The notes under the pieces are model-generated. The model was not told the DNA's origin and searched no databases. It saw only the letters and a program-made list of their open reading frames with translations. Positions 52,985 through 60,347 of a stretch of 64,000 nucleotides of DNA are shown here, in pieces. Within the stretch, counting starts at the first letter, position 1; each line of letters opens with the position of its first letter. The DNA is from an uncultured Clostridia bacterium (GTDB taxonomy: Bacteria > Bacillota > Clostridia > TANB77 > CAG-508). The translations under genes were made by a program, and so were the position numbers. The stretch lies in NCBI GenBank assembly GCA_948524275.1, contig CAOSLI010000001.1, positions 62,001-126,000 of the forward strand. Direction: 5' to 3'.

Positions 52985-53015
52985 AAAGAGGTTTGGCATT
53001 ACCAAGCCTCTTTTT
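52985..53015 (+). terminator. Terminator after the Uma2-like remnant
   Basis: A 12-bp stem (AAAGAGGTTTGG with CCAAGCCTCTTT, one G-T pair) and a T run. Confidence 0.75.
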
Positions 53016-53056
53016 GTAAGGGCTAAGTGTTACTTCACAAAAATTTCACAAAAAAA

Positions 53057-53083
53057 TTAGCAATCTCTATTGACAATTGCTAA
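53057..53083 (+). promoter_or_regulatory. CIRCE-like operator 1 upstream of hrcA
   Basis: TTAGCAATC, a 9-bp spacer and AATTGCTAA match the form of the HrcA operator (TTAGCACTC-N9-GAGTGCTAA), with changes in the inner bases. It overlaps the -35 box. Confidence 0.65.
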
Positions 53084-53096
53084 AAATGGATATAAT
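53070..53096 (+). promoter_or_regulatory. Predicted promoter of the hrcA operon
   Basis: TTGACA and TATAAT with a 15-bp spacer, lying between and partly inside two CIRCE-like operators. Confidence 0.55.
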
Positions 53097-53106
53097 ATAT
53101 AGGAAG

Positions 53107-53133
53107 TTAGCAGACAAAACATAAGAGTGCTAA
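53107..53133 (+). promoter_or_regulatory. CIRCE operator 2 upstream of hrcA
   Basis: TTAGCAGAC, a 9-bp spacer and a perfect right half GAGTGCTAA. It is placed just downstream of the -10 box, as expected for HrcA repression. Confidence 0.8.
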
Positions 53134-53164
53134 AATACTATTTTAGTAATCGAGGTGATAAAAT

Positions 53165-54202
53165 TTGGAGTTAGATAATAGAAAAAAACGTATACTTCAA
53201 GCTATTGTCAACGAATATATTGATACAGTAGAACCTGTAAGCTCAGGAAGTCTTATACAAAAATATGAATTAGATTGTAGTAGCGCAACTGTTAGAAATG
53301 AGATGGCCAATCTTGAAAAGGCAGGTTTTTTAGAAAAAACACATACGTCAAGTGGAAGAATTCCATCATCTAAAGGATACAGATTTTATGTAGATAAATT
53401 ACTTAGCGAAAAGAACTTAAGCCTAAATGAAATCAAATACATTAATTCTACACTCCAAAATAGAGTTGATGAAATGGAAGAACTTACAAAAATAGCAACA
53501 AATACGATTTCTGAAATAACACATTATACTACAGTATCAATTGAACCAGATGCAGCGAAGCAAAAGATACAAGAAATAAAGTTTGTACTAATTGGTGCAA
53601 GAATGTTAATGGCAATAATACTTACTGAAAATGGAACAATAAAAGAAACTATAATTAAATTTGATAGTGATATAACAGAAGAGCAAGTGGAAACATTAAA
53701 TACAACATTTAATAATAAACTAAAAGGACAATATTTATCACTAATTGATATGCCATTAGAACAGTATATTATGAATGAAATGAGCTATAGAGTAGATGTA
53801 ATCAAGCCAATAGTAGAACAAATTAATAAGGTATTAAATGATGAATCTAAGTTCTATTTAAAAGGTGCTAATCAAGCATTAGACAATCCAGAGTTTGGAA
53901 GTAGAGATCTAGCGAAGAGATTTCTAGGATTGTTAGATAGAAAAGATTTTATATCAGAAATATTAGGTGAAGACGATTTTAATGTTTACATTGGTAGTGA
54001 AGAAGATGGACTAAAAGACTTAAGCATAGTAACATTTAGAAACAAAGTAAATGGTAAAGACTTAGGAACTATTGGAATTATAGGACCAACAAGAATGGAC
54101 TATTCAAAAGTTATATCTGTTCTTAAATATATTAATAAAGAACTAAATAAGGATTTAAGTCTAGGACTTGAAGAAGGTTCAGACAAGAGGGACGGTCCTT
54201 AA
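53165..54202 (+). CDS. hrcA: HrcA, heat-inducible transcription repressor
   Basis: The 345-residue protein has the N-terminal winged helix (RKKRILQAIVNEYIDTVEPVSSGSL, SSATVRNEMANLEKAGFLEKTHTSSGRIPSSKGYRFYVD), a GAF-like dimerisation domain and C-terminal DYSKVISVLKYINKEL. It represses the hrcA-grpE-dnaK-dnaJ operon through the CIRCE sites upstream. Translation starts at TTG 53165 after GAGGTGAT. The last residues (DKRDGP) are encoded by a REP-like element that replaces the original 3' end, a small insertion that kept the frame. Confidence 0.94.
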   Translation: MELDNRKKRILQAIVNEYIDTVEPVSSGSLIQKYELDCSSATVRNEMANLEKAGFLEKTHTSSGRIPSSKGYRFYVDKLLSEKNLSLNEIKYINSTLQNRVDEMEELTKIATNTISEITHYTTVSIEPDAAKQKIQEIKFVLIGARMLMAIILTENGTIKETIIKFDSDITEEQVETLNTTFNNKLKGQYLSLIDMPLEQYIMNEMSYRVDVIKPIVEQINKVLNDESKFYLKGANQALDNPEFGSRDLAKRFLGLLDRKDFISEILGEDDFNVYIGSEEDGLKDLSIVTFRNKVNGKDLGTIGIIGPTRMDYSKVISVLKYINKELNKDLSLGLEEGSDKRDGP

Positions 54203-54210
54203 TGGTTGAA
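54186..54210 (+). repeat. REP-like fragment at the hrcA 3' end
   Basis: GAGGGACGGTCC followed by TTAATGGTTGAA is a piece of the RAYT-associated repeat; it supplies the last codons and stop of hrcA. Confidence 0.7.
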
Positions 54211-54293
54211 GTTGTGGCTAATAGGGAAAGTATTTAAAAACGAAGAATTAAGAGTTTTTATTATAGAATTGAATATTGAAAGGAGGATAAAAA

Positions 54294-54827
54294 GTGGAAA
54301 ATAATGATAAGAATCAAATGAATCAAGAAAATACAAATGAAAATATGAAATTTGAAACTGAGCCAAAAAGTGAACTAGATATTTTAAAAGCTAAGATAGA
54401 TTCTCAAAAAGAGGAAATAGATGAAAAAGACGATAGAATAAAGAGACTTATGGCAGAATTCGATAATTTCAAAAAGAGAAGTGATAAGGAGAGAGTAGGA
54501 TTATACAACTCAGTAATGGGAGACGTTATAACAAAGCTCCTTCCAGTAATAGATAATTTGGAAAAAGCAGTAGCAAGTGAAACTCAAGATAGTGGGTACA
54601 AAGAGGGTGTTGAAATGGTTTTAAAACAGTTTAAAGATGTTTTAACATCTAATGGTGTTAAAGAAATTGAAACTGTTGGAAAATTATTTGATCCATCACT
54701 TCATGAAGCGGTAAGTACAGTAGAAGATAGCACTTTAGGAAAAAACATTATAAAAGAAGAATTTAGAAAAGGATATATGATAGGAGATAAAGTGTTAAGA
54801 CATTCTCTTGTTGTAGTAGCTAATTGA
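54294..54827 (+). CDS. grpE: GrpE, DnaK nucleotide exchange factor
   Basis: The 177-residue protein has a long N-terminal coiled coil (LKAKIDSQKEEIDEKDDRIKRLMAEFDNFKKRSDKE) and the beta-domain with VLKQFKDVLTSNGVKEIE, FDPSLHEAV and EEFRKGYMIGDKVLRHSLVVVA. It exchanges ADP on DnaK. Translation starts at GTG 54294 after GGAGGAT. Confidence 0.95.
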   Translation: MENNDKNQMNQENTNENMKFETEPKSELDILKAKIDSQKEEIDEKDDRIKRLMAEFDNFKKRSDKERVGLYNSVMGDVITKLLPVIDNLEKAVASETQDSGYKEGVEMVLKQFKDVLTSNGVKEIETVGKLFDPSLHEAVSTVEDSTLGKNIIKEEFRKGYMIGDKVLRHSLVVVAN

Positions 54828-54951
54828 TATATTTACATTAAATAGATTAATGTGTTAGAAAGTAGTCTATAATAATGTAGGAAAGTAAAGCAAAATTTAG
54901 TTATTAATTTTAAAAGATTAATATATAGTAGGGAACATCTAAATATATAAA

Positions 54952-55020
54952 GGGGTGTCCCTATGGTCGACCACAGGGATGTACTTTTTGGTCGACCAAA
55001 AGGCCCGTCCCTGTGGCCGG
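54952..55020. repeat. REP-like pair in the grpE-dnaK gap
   Basis: Two palindromes, TCCCTATGGTCGACC/ACAGGGA and TTTTGGTCGACCAAAA, then GTCCCTGTGG, form a variant with GTCGAC centres. The unit lies within the heat-shock operon, so it would be transcribed between grpE and dnaK. Confidence 0.7.
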
Positions 55021-55044
55021 AAATAAAGTAGGAGGAAATTTATT

Positions 55045-56883
55045 ATGGGAAAAATTATAGGAATTGATTTAGGAACAACAAATTCATGTGTATCAGTTAT
55101 GGAAGGTGGAGAACCAGTTGTAATACCAAATTCAGAAGGTAACAGAACAACTCCATCAGTAGTAGCATTTTCAAAAGATGGAGAGAGATTAGTAGGACAA
55201 ATTGCAAAAAGACAAGCAGTTACAAATCCTGATCATACAATAATGTCAATAAAAAGAAAGATGGGAACAGCTGAAAAAGTTTCAATAGATGGAGACAAAT
55301 TTTCACCACAAGAAATATCAGCAATGATATTACAAAAATTAAAAGCAGATGCAGAAAGTTATTTGGGAAGCCCAGTAAATCAGGCTGTTATAACTGTACC
55401 AGCATATTTCAATGACTCACAAAGACAAGCAACAAAAGATGCAGGAAAAATTGCAGGACTAGAAGTATTAAGAATAATTAATGAACCAACAGCAGCAGCC
55501 CTAGCTTTTGGAATGGATAAAGAAGATCAAGATCAAAAAATAATGATATATGACCTAGGTGGAGGAACATTTGATGTTTCAATTCTAGATATAGGTGATG
55601 GAGTATTTGAAGTTTTATCAACAAACGGTAATACTCATCTTGGTGGAGACGACTTTGACAATAAGATAATAGACTATCTAGTATCAGAATTTAAAAAATC
55701 AAGTGGAATAGATTTATCAGCAGATAAGATGGCTATGCAAAGACTAAAAGAAGCTGCTGAAAAAGCTAAGATAGAATTATCAGGAATGCAACAAACACAA
55801 ATTAACTTACCATTCATCACAGCTGATAGCACAGGACCAAAACATTTAGACATAACACTTACAAGAGCTAAATTTGAAGAATTAATTCATGATTTAGTTG
55901 AATCAACAAGAACACCAGTTGAAAATGCTCTAAAAGATGCAGGTTTACAAGCATCTGATATTCACAAAGTATTATTAGTTGGTGGTTCAACAAGAGTACC
56001 TTGTGTACAAGAAATGGTTAAGAAAATAACAGGAAAAGATCCTGATAAGGGAATAAACCCAGATGAATGTGTTGCAATTGGTGCAGCTATTCAAGGTGGT
56101 GTACTTTCAGGAGATGTTAAAGATTTAGTATTATTAGATGTAACACCACTATCATTAGGAATTGAAACATATGGTGGAGTTTCTACAAAACTTATTGAAA
56201 GAAATACAACAATACCAACTAAAAAATCACAAATATTCTCAACAGCAGCAGATGGTCAAACAAGCGTTGAAGTTCATGTTCTTCAAGGTGAAAGAGAAAT
56301 GGCTGCAGACAACAAAACACTTGGAAGATTCCAATTAACAGGAATTGCACCAGCACCAAGAGGAGTACCACAAATTGAAGTAACATTTGATATAGATGCA
56401 AATGGTATAGTTCACGTATCTGCAAAAGATATGGCTACTGGAAATCAACAACAAGTATCAATCACAGCTTCAACTAATCTTACAGATGAAGAAATCGATA
56501 AAGCTGTTAAAGATGCAGAAGCACACAGTGCAGAAGATAAGAAGAGAAAAGAAGAAATTGAAGCTAGAAATAATGCAGAAAGTTTAGTATACAATTGCCA
56601 AAAAACTTTAGATGAATTAGGAGAAAAGATTAGTGAAGAAGAAAAATCTAAAGCAAAAGCAGAAATAGACAATGTAAACAAGGCTTTAGAAGGAAAAGAT
56701 GTAGAAGAAATAAAAAAGGCTACTGAAAACTTAACACAAGTATTCTATTCAATTTCTGAAAAATTATATGCACAAAATGCAGGAGCAACTCAAAATGCAG
56801 AAGGAGCAAATGCTGAAAATGCTTCAAGCGAAGAAAGTGCAGCTGATGGAGAAGCAACTGAAGCTAATAGCGAGGAAAAATAA
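55045..56883 (+). CDS. dnaK: DnaK, Hsp70 chaperone
   Basis: The 612-residue Hsp70 has ATPase signatures GIDLGTTNSCVSVMEGG, IYDLGGGTFDVSIL and VLLVGGSTRVPCVQEMV, the linker VLLDVTPLSLGIET, a substrate-binding beta domain (about 380-500) and a helical lid ending in an Ala/Asn/Glu-rich tail. AGGAGG precedes the ATG. It is controlled by HrcA through the operon promoter. Confidence 0.98.
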   Translation: MGKIIGIDLGTTNSCVSVMEGGEPVVIPNSEGNRTTPSVVAFSKDGERLVGQIAKRQAVTNPDHTIMSIKRKMGTAEKVSIDGDKFSPQEISAMILQKLKADAESYLGSPVNQAVITVPAYFNDSQRQATKDAGKIAGLEVLRIINEPTAAALAFGMDKEDQDQKIMIYDLGGGTFDVSILDIGDGVFEVLSTNGNTHLGGDDFDNKIIDYLVSEFKKSSGIDLSADKMAMQRLKEAAEKAKIELSGMQQTQINLPFITADSTGPKHLDITLTRAKFEELIHDLVESTRTPVENALKDAGLQASDIHKVLLVGGSTRVPCVQEMVKKITGKDPDKGINPDECVAIGAAIQGGVLSGDVKDLVLLDVTPLSLGIETYGGVSTKLIERNTTIPTKKSQIFSTAADGQTSVEVHVLQGEREMAADNKTLGRFQLTGIAPAPRGVPQIEVTFDIDANGIVHVSAKDMATGNQQQVSITASTNLTDEEIDKAVKDAEAHSAEDKKRKEEIEARNNAESLVYNCQKTLDELGEKISEEEKSKAKAEIDNVNKALEGKDVEEIKKATENLTQVFYSISEKLYAQNAGATQNAEGANAENASSEESAADGEATEANSEEK

Positions 56884-56892
56884 TAAGTATAA

Positions 56893-56930
56893 AATTGGAC
56901 GGATAACTTAAAATGTCCGTCCAATTGATT
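56893..56930 (+). terminator. Hairpin between dnaK and dnaJ
   Basis: AATTGGACGGA and TCCGTCCAATT form an 11-bp perfect stem, without a strong T run. It may reduce dnaJ expression relative to dnaK. Confidence 0.6.
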
Positions 56931-56949
56931 AAATAAAGAGGAATATAAA

Positions 56950-58119
56950 ATGGCAAAGGATTATTATGAAGTTTTAGGAGTTAGCAAGAATGCTAGTGAT
57001 GATGAAATAAAGAAAGCCTATAGGCAGCAAGCTAAGAAGTGGCATCCTGATGCAAATCCTGATAATAGAAAACAGGCAGAGGAAAAATTTAAAGAAATTG
57101 GTGAAGCTTATTCAATACTTTCTGACCCAACTAAAAAGAGAAACTATGACCAATTTGGATCAGCTGGAGGACCAGGGTTTGGAGGCGGAGCTAGTGGATA
57201 TGGAAGCGGATTCGGTGGATTTGGCGGATTCGGAAATGGCTCTTATACATATAGTACAAGCGGATTTGGATTTGATGATGTTGTAGATGATTTTGTGTCT
57301 TCTATATTTGGAGGAGGAAGAAGATCATCAAGGTCAGCAACAGGACCACAAAAAGGTGGAGACCTAGAATATAGTATAGAAATAAGTTTCAAAGAGGCGT
57401 TTACAGGGGTAGACAAAGAATTTACAGTAAATAAAAATGTTAAATGTGATATTTGTGATGGATCAGGTGCTAAACCAGGAACTAAAGTTGAGACGTGTCC
57501 AATATGTCATGGAACAGGTCAAGTTAAAAAGAATCAAACTATTGGTGGTTTTGCAACATTCCAAACAGTAGGACCTTGTGACAATTGTCGTGCAACAGGT
57601 AAAATAATAAAAGAGCCTTGTGAATCTTGTAAAGGTAAGGGAACGATTAGAAAAACTGTTACAATTAAAGTAGAAATTCCAGCAGGAATAGAAGATGGTC
57701 AAACATTAATATTAAGAGGCAAAGGTGAACCAGGTAAAAATGGTGGAGAAAATGGTGATATTTACGTAAATGTAAGAGTTAAGAAAGACAATATATTTAC
57801 TCGTAATGGAAGTAATGTTGAATGCATTATTCCAATAACAATAACACAAGCAACCTTAGGAGCAACAATAAAAGTTCCAACCGTCACAGGTGAAAAGGAA
57901 AATTATGAAATTGCAGAAGGAACACAATCAGGAACTAAATTTACTTTAAAGGGAAAAGGATTTAAAAAGTTACATTCAAGTGCAACTGGAGACTTAATAT
58001 TTACTGTACAAGTACAAACTCCAAAGAGGCTTACAAAAGAGCAAAGAGAGCTATTTAATGAACTTGCTAAAACAATGGGTGAGCAACCACCAGTTAAAAA
58101 AAGAGGAATATTTGGATAA
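56950..58119 (+). CDS. dnaJ: DnaJ, Hsp40 co-chaperone
   Basis: The 389-residue class A J-protein has the J-domain with HPDANPDNRKQAEEKFKEIGEAY (HPD motif, about 35), a Gly/Phe-rich linker (about 75-110), four zinc CxxCxGxG-type repeats (CDICDGSG, CPICHGTG, CDNCRATG, CESCKGKG) and the C-terminal substrate domains. The third repeat has Arg-Ala in place of the usual residues. It stimulates DnaK ATPase. AGAGGAATA precedes the ATG. Confidence 0.97.
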   Translation: MAKDYYEVLGVSKNASDDEIKKAYRQQAKKWHPDANPDNRKQAEEKFKEIGEAYSILSDPTKKRNYDQFGSAGGPGFGGGASGYGSGFGGFGGFGNGSYTYSTSGFGFDDVVDDFVSSIFGGGRRSSRSATGPQKGGDLEYSIEISFKEAFTGVDKEFTVNKNVKCDICDGSGAKPGTKVETCPICHGTGQVKKNQTIGGFATFQTVGPCDNCRATGKIIKEPCESCKGKGTIRKTVTIKVEIPAGIEDGQTLILRGKGEPGKNGGENGDIYVNVRVKKDNIFTRNGSNVECIIPITITQATLGATIKVPTVTGEKENYEIAEGTQSGTKFTLKGKGFKKLHSSATGDLIFTVQVQTPKRLTKEQRELFNELAKTMGEQPPVKKRGIFG

Positions 58120-58151
58120 AACCAAATTATGACAAAAAATCACGAAAACTA

Positions 58152-58180
58152 TTGACAAAGTAAATAAAACATTATATAAT
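58152..58180 (+). promoter_or_regulatory. Strong promoter of the toxI-toxN locus
   Basis: Perfect TTGACA and perfect TATAAT with a 17-bp spacer, 44 bp before the first ToxI repeat. Confidence 0.8.
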
Positions 58181-58223
58181 GAATATACTAATAAAGATAC
58201 TTATGTATCTTATAAAAAAAGCT

Positions 58224-58324
58224 GGCGATTCCGGCCATAACAGGAACCGAAAAAAGCGGCGATTCCGGCCATAACAGGAACCGAAAAAAGCGGCGATTCC
58301 GGCCATAACAGGAACCGAAAAAAG
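58224..58324 (+). ncRNA. toxI: ToxI antitoxin RNA, three 34-nt repeats
   Basis: Three direct repeats (58224-58257, 58258-58291, 58292-58324) are identical except at the final bases. Each contains GGCGATTCCGGCCATAACAG followed by GAACCGAAAAAA. Their GC content contrasts with the region. A strong promoter upstream, a terminator hairpin downstream and a ToxN gene directly after it form the standard type III toxin-antitoxin layout, in which each repeat is a pseudoknot RNA that binds and inhibits the toxin. Confidence 0.88.
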
Positions 58325-58350
58325 AACCAGAGAGCACACTCTGGTTTATA
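58325..58350 (+). terminator. Attenuating terminator between toxI and toxN
   Basis: AACCAGAG and CTCTGGTT form an 8-bp perfect stem with a 6-nt loop, followed by TATATTTT. In type III systems such a leaky terminator sets the excess of antitoxin RNA over toxin mRNA. Confidence 0.75.
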
Positions 58351-58369
58351 TTTTACTAATGGAGGTTAA

Positions 58370-58879
58370 ATGACGAAAGAACTAAAACTTGTAAAAATTG
58401 ATAAAGAATATTGTAACTACTTAAGAAAATACGATAACAAAGTAATATATAATTCAGAAACGAAAGAGAATAGACCATTTGTAGGAGTCTTATTTGAAGT
58501 TGAAAAATGCAAATATTTTGCACCATTATCCAGCCCAAAAACGAAGCATTTGACAATGAAAAACAACATAGATTTTTTGAAAATTGATGGTGGAAAATTG
58601 GGTGCAATAAATTTTAATAATATGATTCCAGTTGAAGACAAAAATATAGAATTGATTAATCTGAAAAATGAATGTAAAAATTTAATAGAAAATGAATATA
58701 ATCAATTAATGAAAAAGCAAATATATTGGCTTAATCGTAATAAAGAAATATTATATTCAAAATCATTAAAACTATATACAAAGTACATAGACAATAAATT
58801 GGATATAAAAATTAGAAAAAGATGTTGTAATTTTAAGTTGTTAGAAGAAAAATGTATTGAATGGAATAGAAAGAATTAG
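58370..58879 (+). CDS. toxN: ToxN/AbiQ family type III toxin endoribonuclease
   Basis: The 169-residue protein has the ToxN pattern: YCNYLRKYDNKV at the N-terminus, RPFVGVLFEVEKCKYFAPLSSPKTKH (about 35-61, with the Ser-Ser-Pro-Lys active-site loop) and GGKLGAINFNNMIPV (about 75-89). The rest is helical and basic. ToxN cuts adenine-rich RNA and its own antitoxin precursor; systems of this kind commonly abort phage infection. TGGAGG precedes the ATG. The heat-shock operon ends upstream, so the locus is a separate insertion. Confidence 0.9.
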   Translation: MTKELKLVKIDKEYCNYLRKYDNKVIYNSETKENRPFVGVLFEVEKCKYFAPLSSPKTKHLTMKNNIDFLKIDGGKLGAINFNNMIPVEDKNIELINLKNECKNLIENEYNQLMKKQIYWLNRNKEILYSKSLKLYTKYIDNKLDIKIRKRCCNFKLLEEKCIEWNRKN

Positions 58880-58976
58880 AAAGTAAAATTGTATAAAAAT
58901 ATAGCAATTTAGTAAAACTTATGTTACAATTAAAATGTAAATAAGTTTTATTTTTTTGCATAGGGAGATAAATTTA

Positions 58977-60077
58977 ATGAATAACGAAAGTATATATAAA
59001 AAGAAAAAAATGAATAGAGTAGTAAAGCAAGCAGTAATGCTTATAATTGTAATAGTGCTACTAATTGCTACAATAGTGGCTATTATACATGTAAATAAGA
59101 AAAAGCATACTGCCCAAGTTTCAAGTGATGAATATGGGACAAGCCAAAATGAATTAGATGAAGAAAATTCACTAATAGTTGATATAACAGAAAATGAAAT
59201 AGATGAGCAAAAACAAAATAATGAAATAAATGAAAACAGTCAGTCTAATACAACTGATAATAATCAACTAAATAGCAAAAGTAATAATTCACAAGGTACT
59301 AAATACAAATTAGAAGTAAATTGCACTGCAAATGTGGTAAATGTCTACGAAAAGGATGAAAATGGAGATTATACAAAATGTGTTAAAGTAATGCTATGTT
59401 CAGTAGGAAGTGCAACACCACATAGTGGAACATATAGCTTAAAGAAATATGGAGGTGCGTCATGGAGATGGAGACCTTTATTTGGAAATGTTTATGGACA
59501 ATATGCAACACAGATAACAGGTAATATATTATTCCATTCAGTACCATATACTAAACCTAATAATTCCAACTTAGAATACTGGGAATATGATAAACTAGGA
59601 ACATCAGCATCAATGGGATGTGTGCGTTTAACTGTACAAAACGCAAAATGGATATGGGATAATTGTGCATCAGGAACAAAGGTAAGATTTTATGATGATT
59701 CAAATCCAGGACCATTAGGAAAACCAACAGAGGCAAAGATTTCATGGAATGAAGAATGCCGAAGTTGGGATCCAACAGACCCTGATGCAAATAATCCATG
59801 GAGAAACAATAATAAAAAGCCTGAAACGAATAAGCCAAATGAAGATAATAACAAGCCTGAGGAAAATAAAACAGGTGGAAATGAGTTGACTGGGGATGAG
59901 AACAAACCTGTGGAAAATAATCCATCACAAGATAATAATTTACAGGAAGGCAAACCGACTGGTGACAATAATAAAACTGAAGAAAATAAACCAGTAAAGG
60001 ATGAGAATAAAACTGGGGAAAGCATGAAACCATCCAAAGATGAAAATAAATCGCTAGAAAATAATACAAATAAATAG
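58977..60077 (+). CDS. Membrane-anchored L,D-transpeptidase (YkuD)
   Basis: The 366-residue protein has one membrane anchor (about 16-40), an Asn/Glu-rich linker and a YkuD domain (about 110-240) with ILFHSVPY and the catalytic SMGCVRLT (Cys, then Arg). The C-terminal 110 residues are low-complexity Lys/Pro/Glu/Asn repeats (EENKP, DNNK), probably extended in the wall. It forms 3-3 peptidoglycan cross-links. I choose ATG 58977 because AGGGAGA is upstream. Confidence 0.9.
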   Translation: MNNESIYKKKKMNRVVKQAVMLIIVIVLLIATIVAIIHVNKKKHTAQVSSDEYGTSQNELDEENSLIVDITENEIDEQKQNNEINENSQSNTTDNNQLNSKSNNSQGTKYKLEVNCTANVVNVYEKDENGDYTKCVKVMLCSVGSATPHSGTYSLKKYGGASWRWRPLFGNVYGQYATQITGNILFHSVPYTKPNNSNLEYWEYDKLGTSASMGCVRLTVQNAKWIWDNCASGTKVRFYDDSNPGPLGKPTEAKISWNEECRSWDPTDPDANNPWRNNNKKPETNKPNEDNNKPEENKTGGNELTGDENKPVENNPSQDNNLQEGKPTGDNNKTEENKPVKDENKTGESMKPSKDENKSLENNTNK

Positions 60078-60204
60078 ATATCTTACGAAAATGTGAGAAA
60101 AACACAGAAATACGTTGCAAAAGCGTGATAAAAACACCATAAAACCTTACAAAAATGTGAATTTAATAGTGTTATAGTTAATTTGATAAAGAAAAAAATG
60201 TAAA

Positions 60205-60289
60205 AAACATGCGCTTGGTGGCAATCCTAAAAACAAAACATATGCATATAGTGGCATTTTTGAAATGAAAACATATGCATATAGTGGCA
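60205..60289 (+). repeat. Three repeats with exact 33-bp period
   Basis: Copies 60235-60256 and 60268-60289 are identical over 22 bp and contain ACATATGCATATAGTGGCA; a diverged copy ending GGTGGCA lies one period earlier at about 60202-60223. The core ATATGCATAT is itself a palindrome. They end just before the -35 box of the ATPase gene. Confidence 0.7.
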
Positions 60290-60295
60290 AATACA

Positions 60296-60324
60296 TTGAC
60301 TAACCGTTCATTTTATGGTAATAA
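60296..60324 (+). promoter_or_regulatory. Predicted promoter of the AAA ATPase gene
   Basis: TTGACT and TAATAA with a 17-bp spacer, immediately downstream of the 33-bp repeats. Confidence 0.55.
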
Positions 60325-60347
60325 TATAGCAAGTGGAGGAAACGAAA

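Larger units (their letters stand above)
60078..60347 (+). other. Intergenic region with three 33-bp-spaced repeats
   Basis: This 270-bp gap holds three repeats upstream of a promoter (marked separately). The first 125 bp are AT-rich without visible features. Confidence 0.5.

Noticed and set aside
58224..58324. CRISPR-like array
   Set aside because: The three repeats are directly adjacent with no spacers and lie between a promoter and a ToxN gene, so they are antitoxin RNA repeats.
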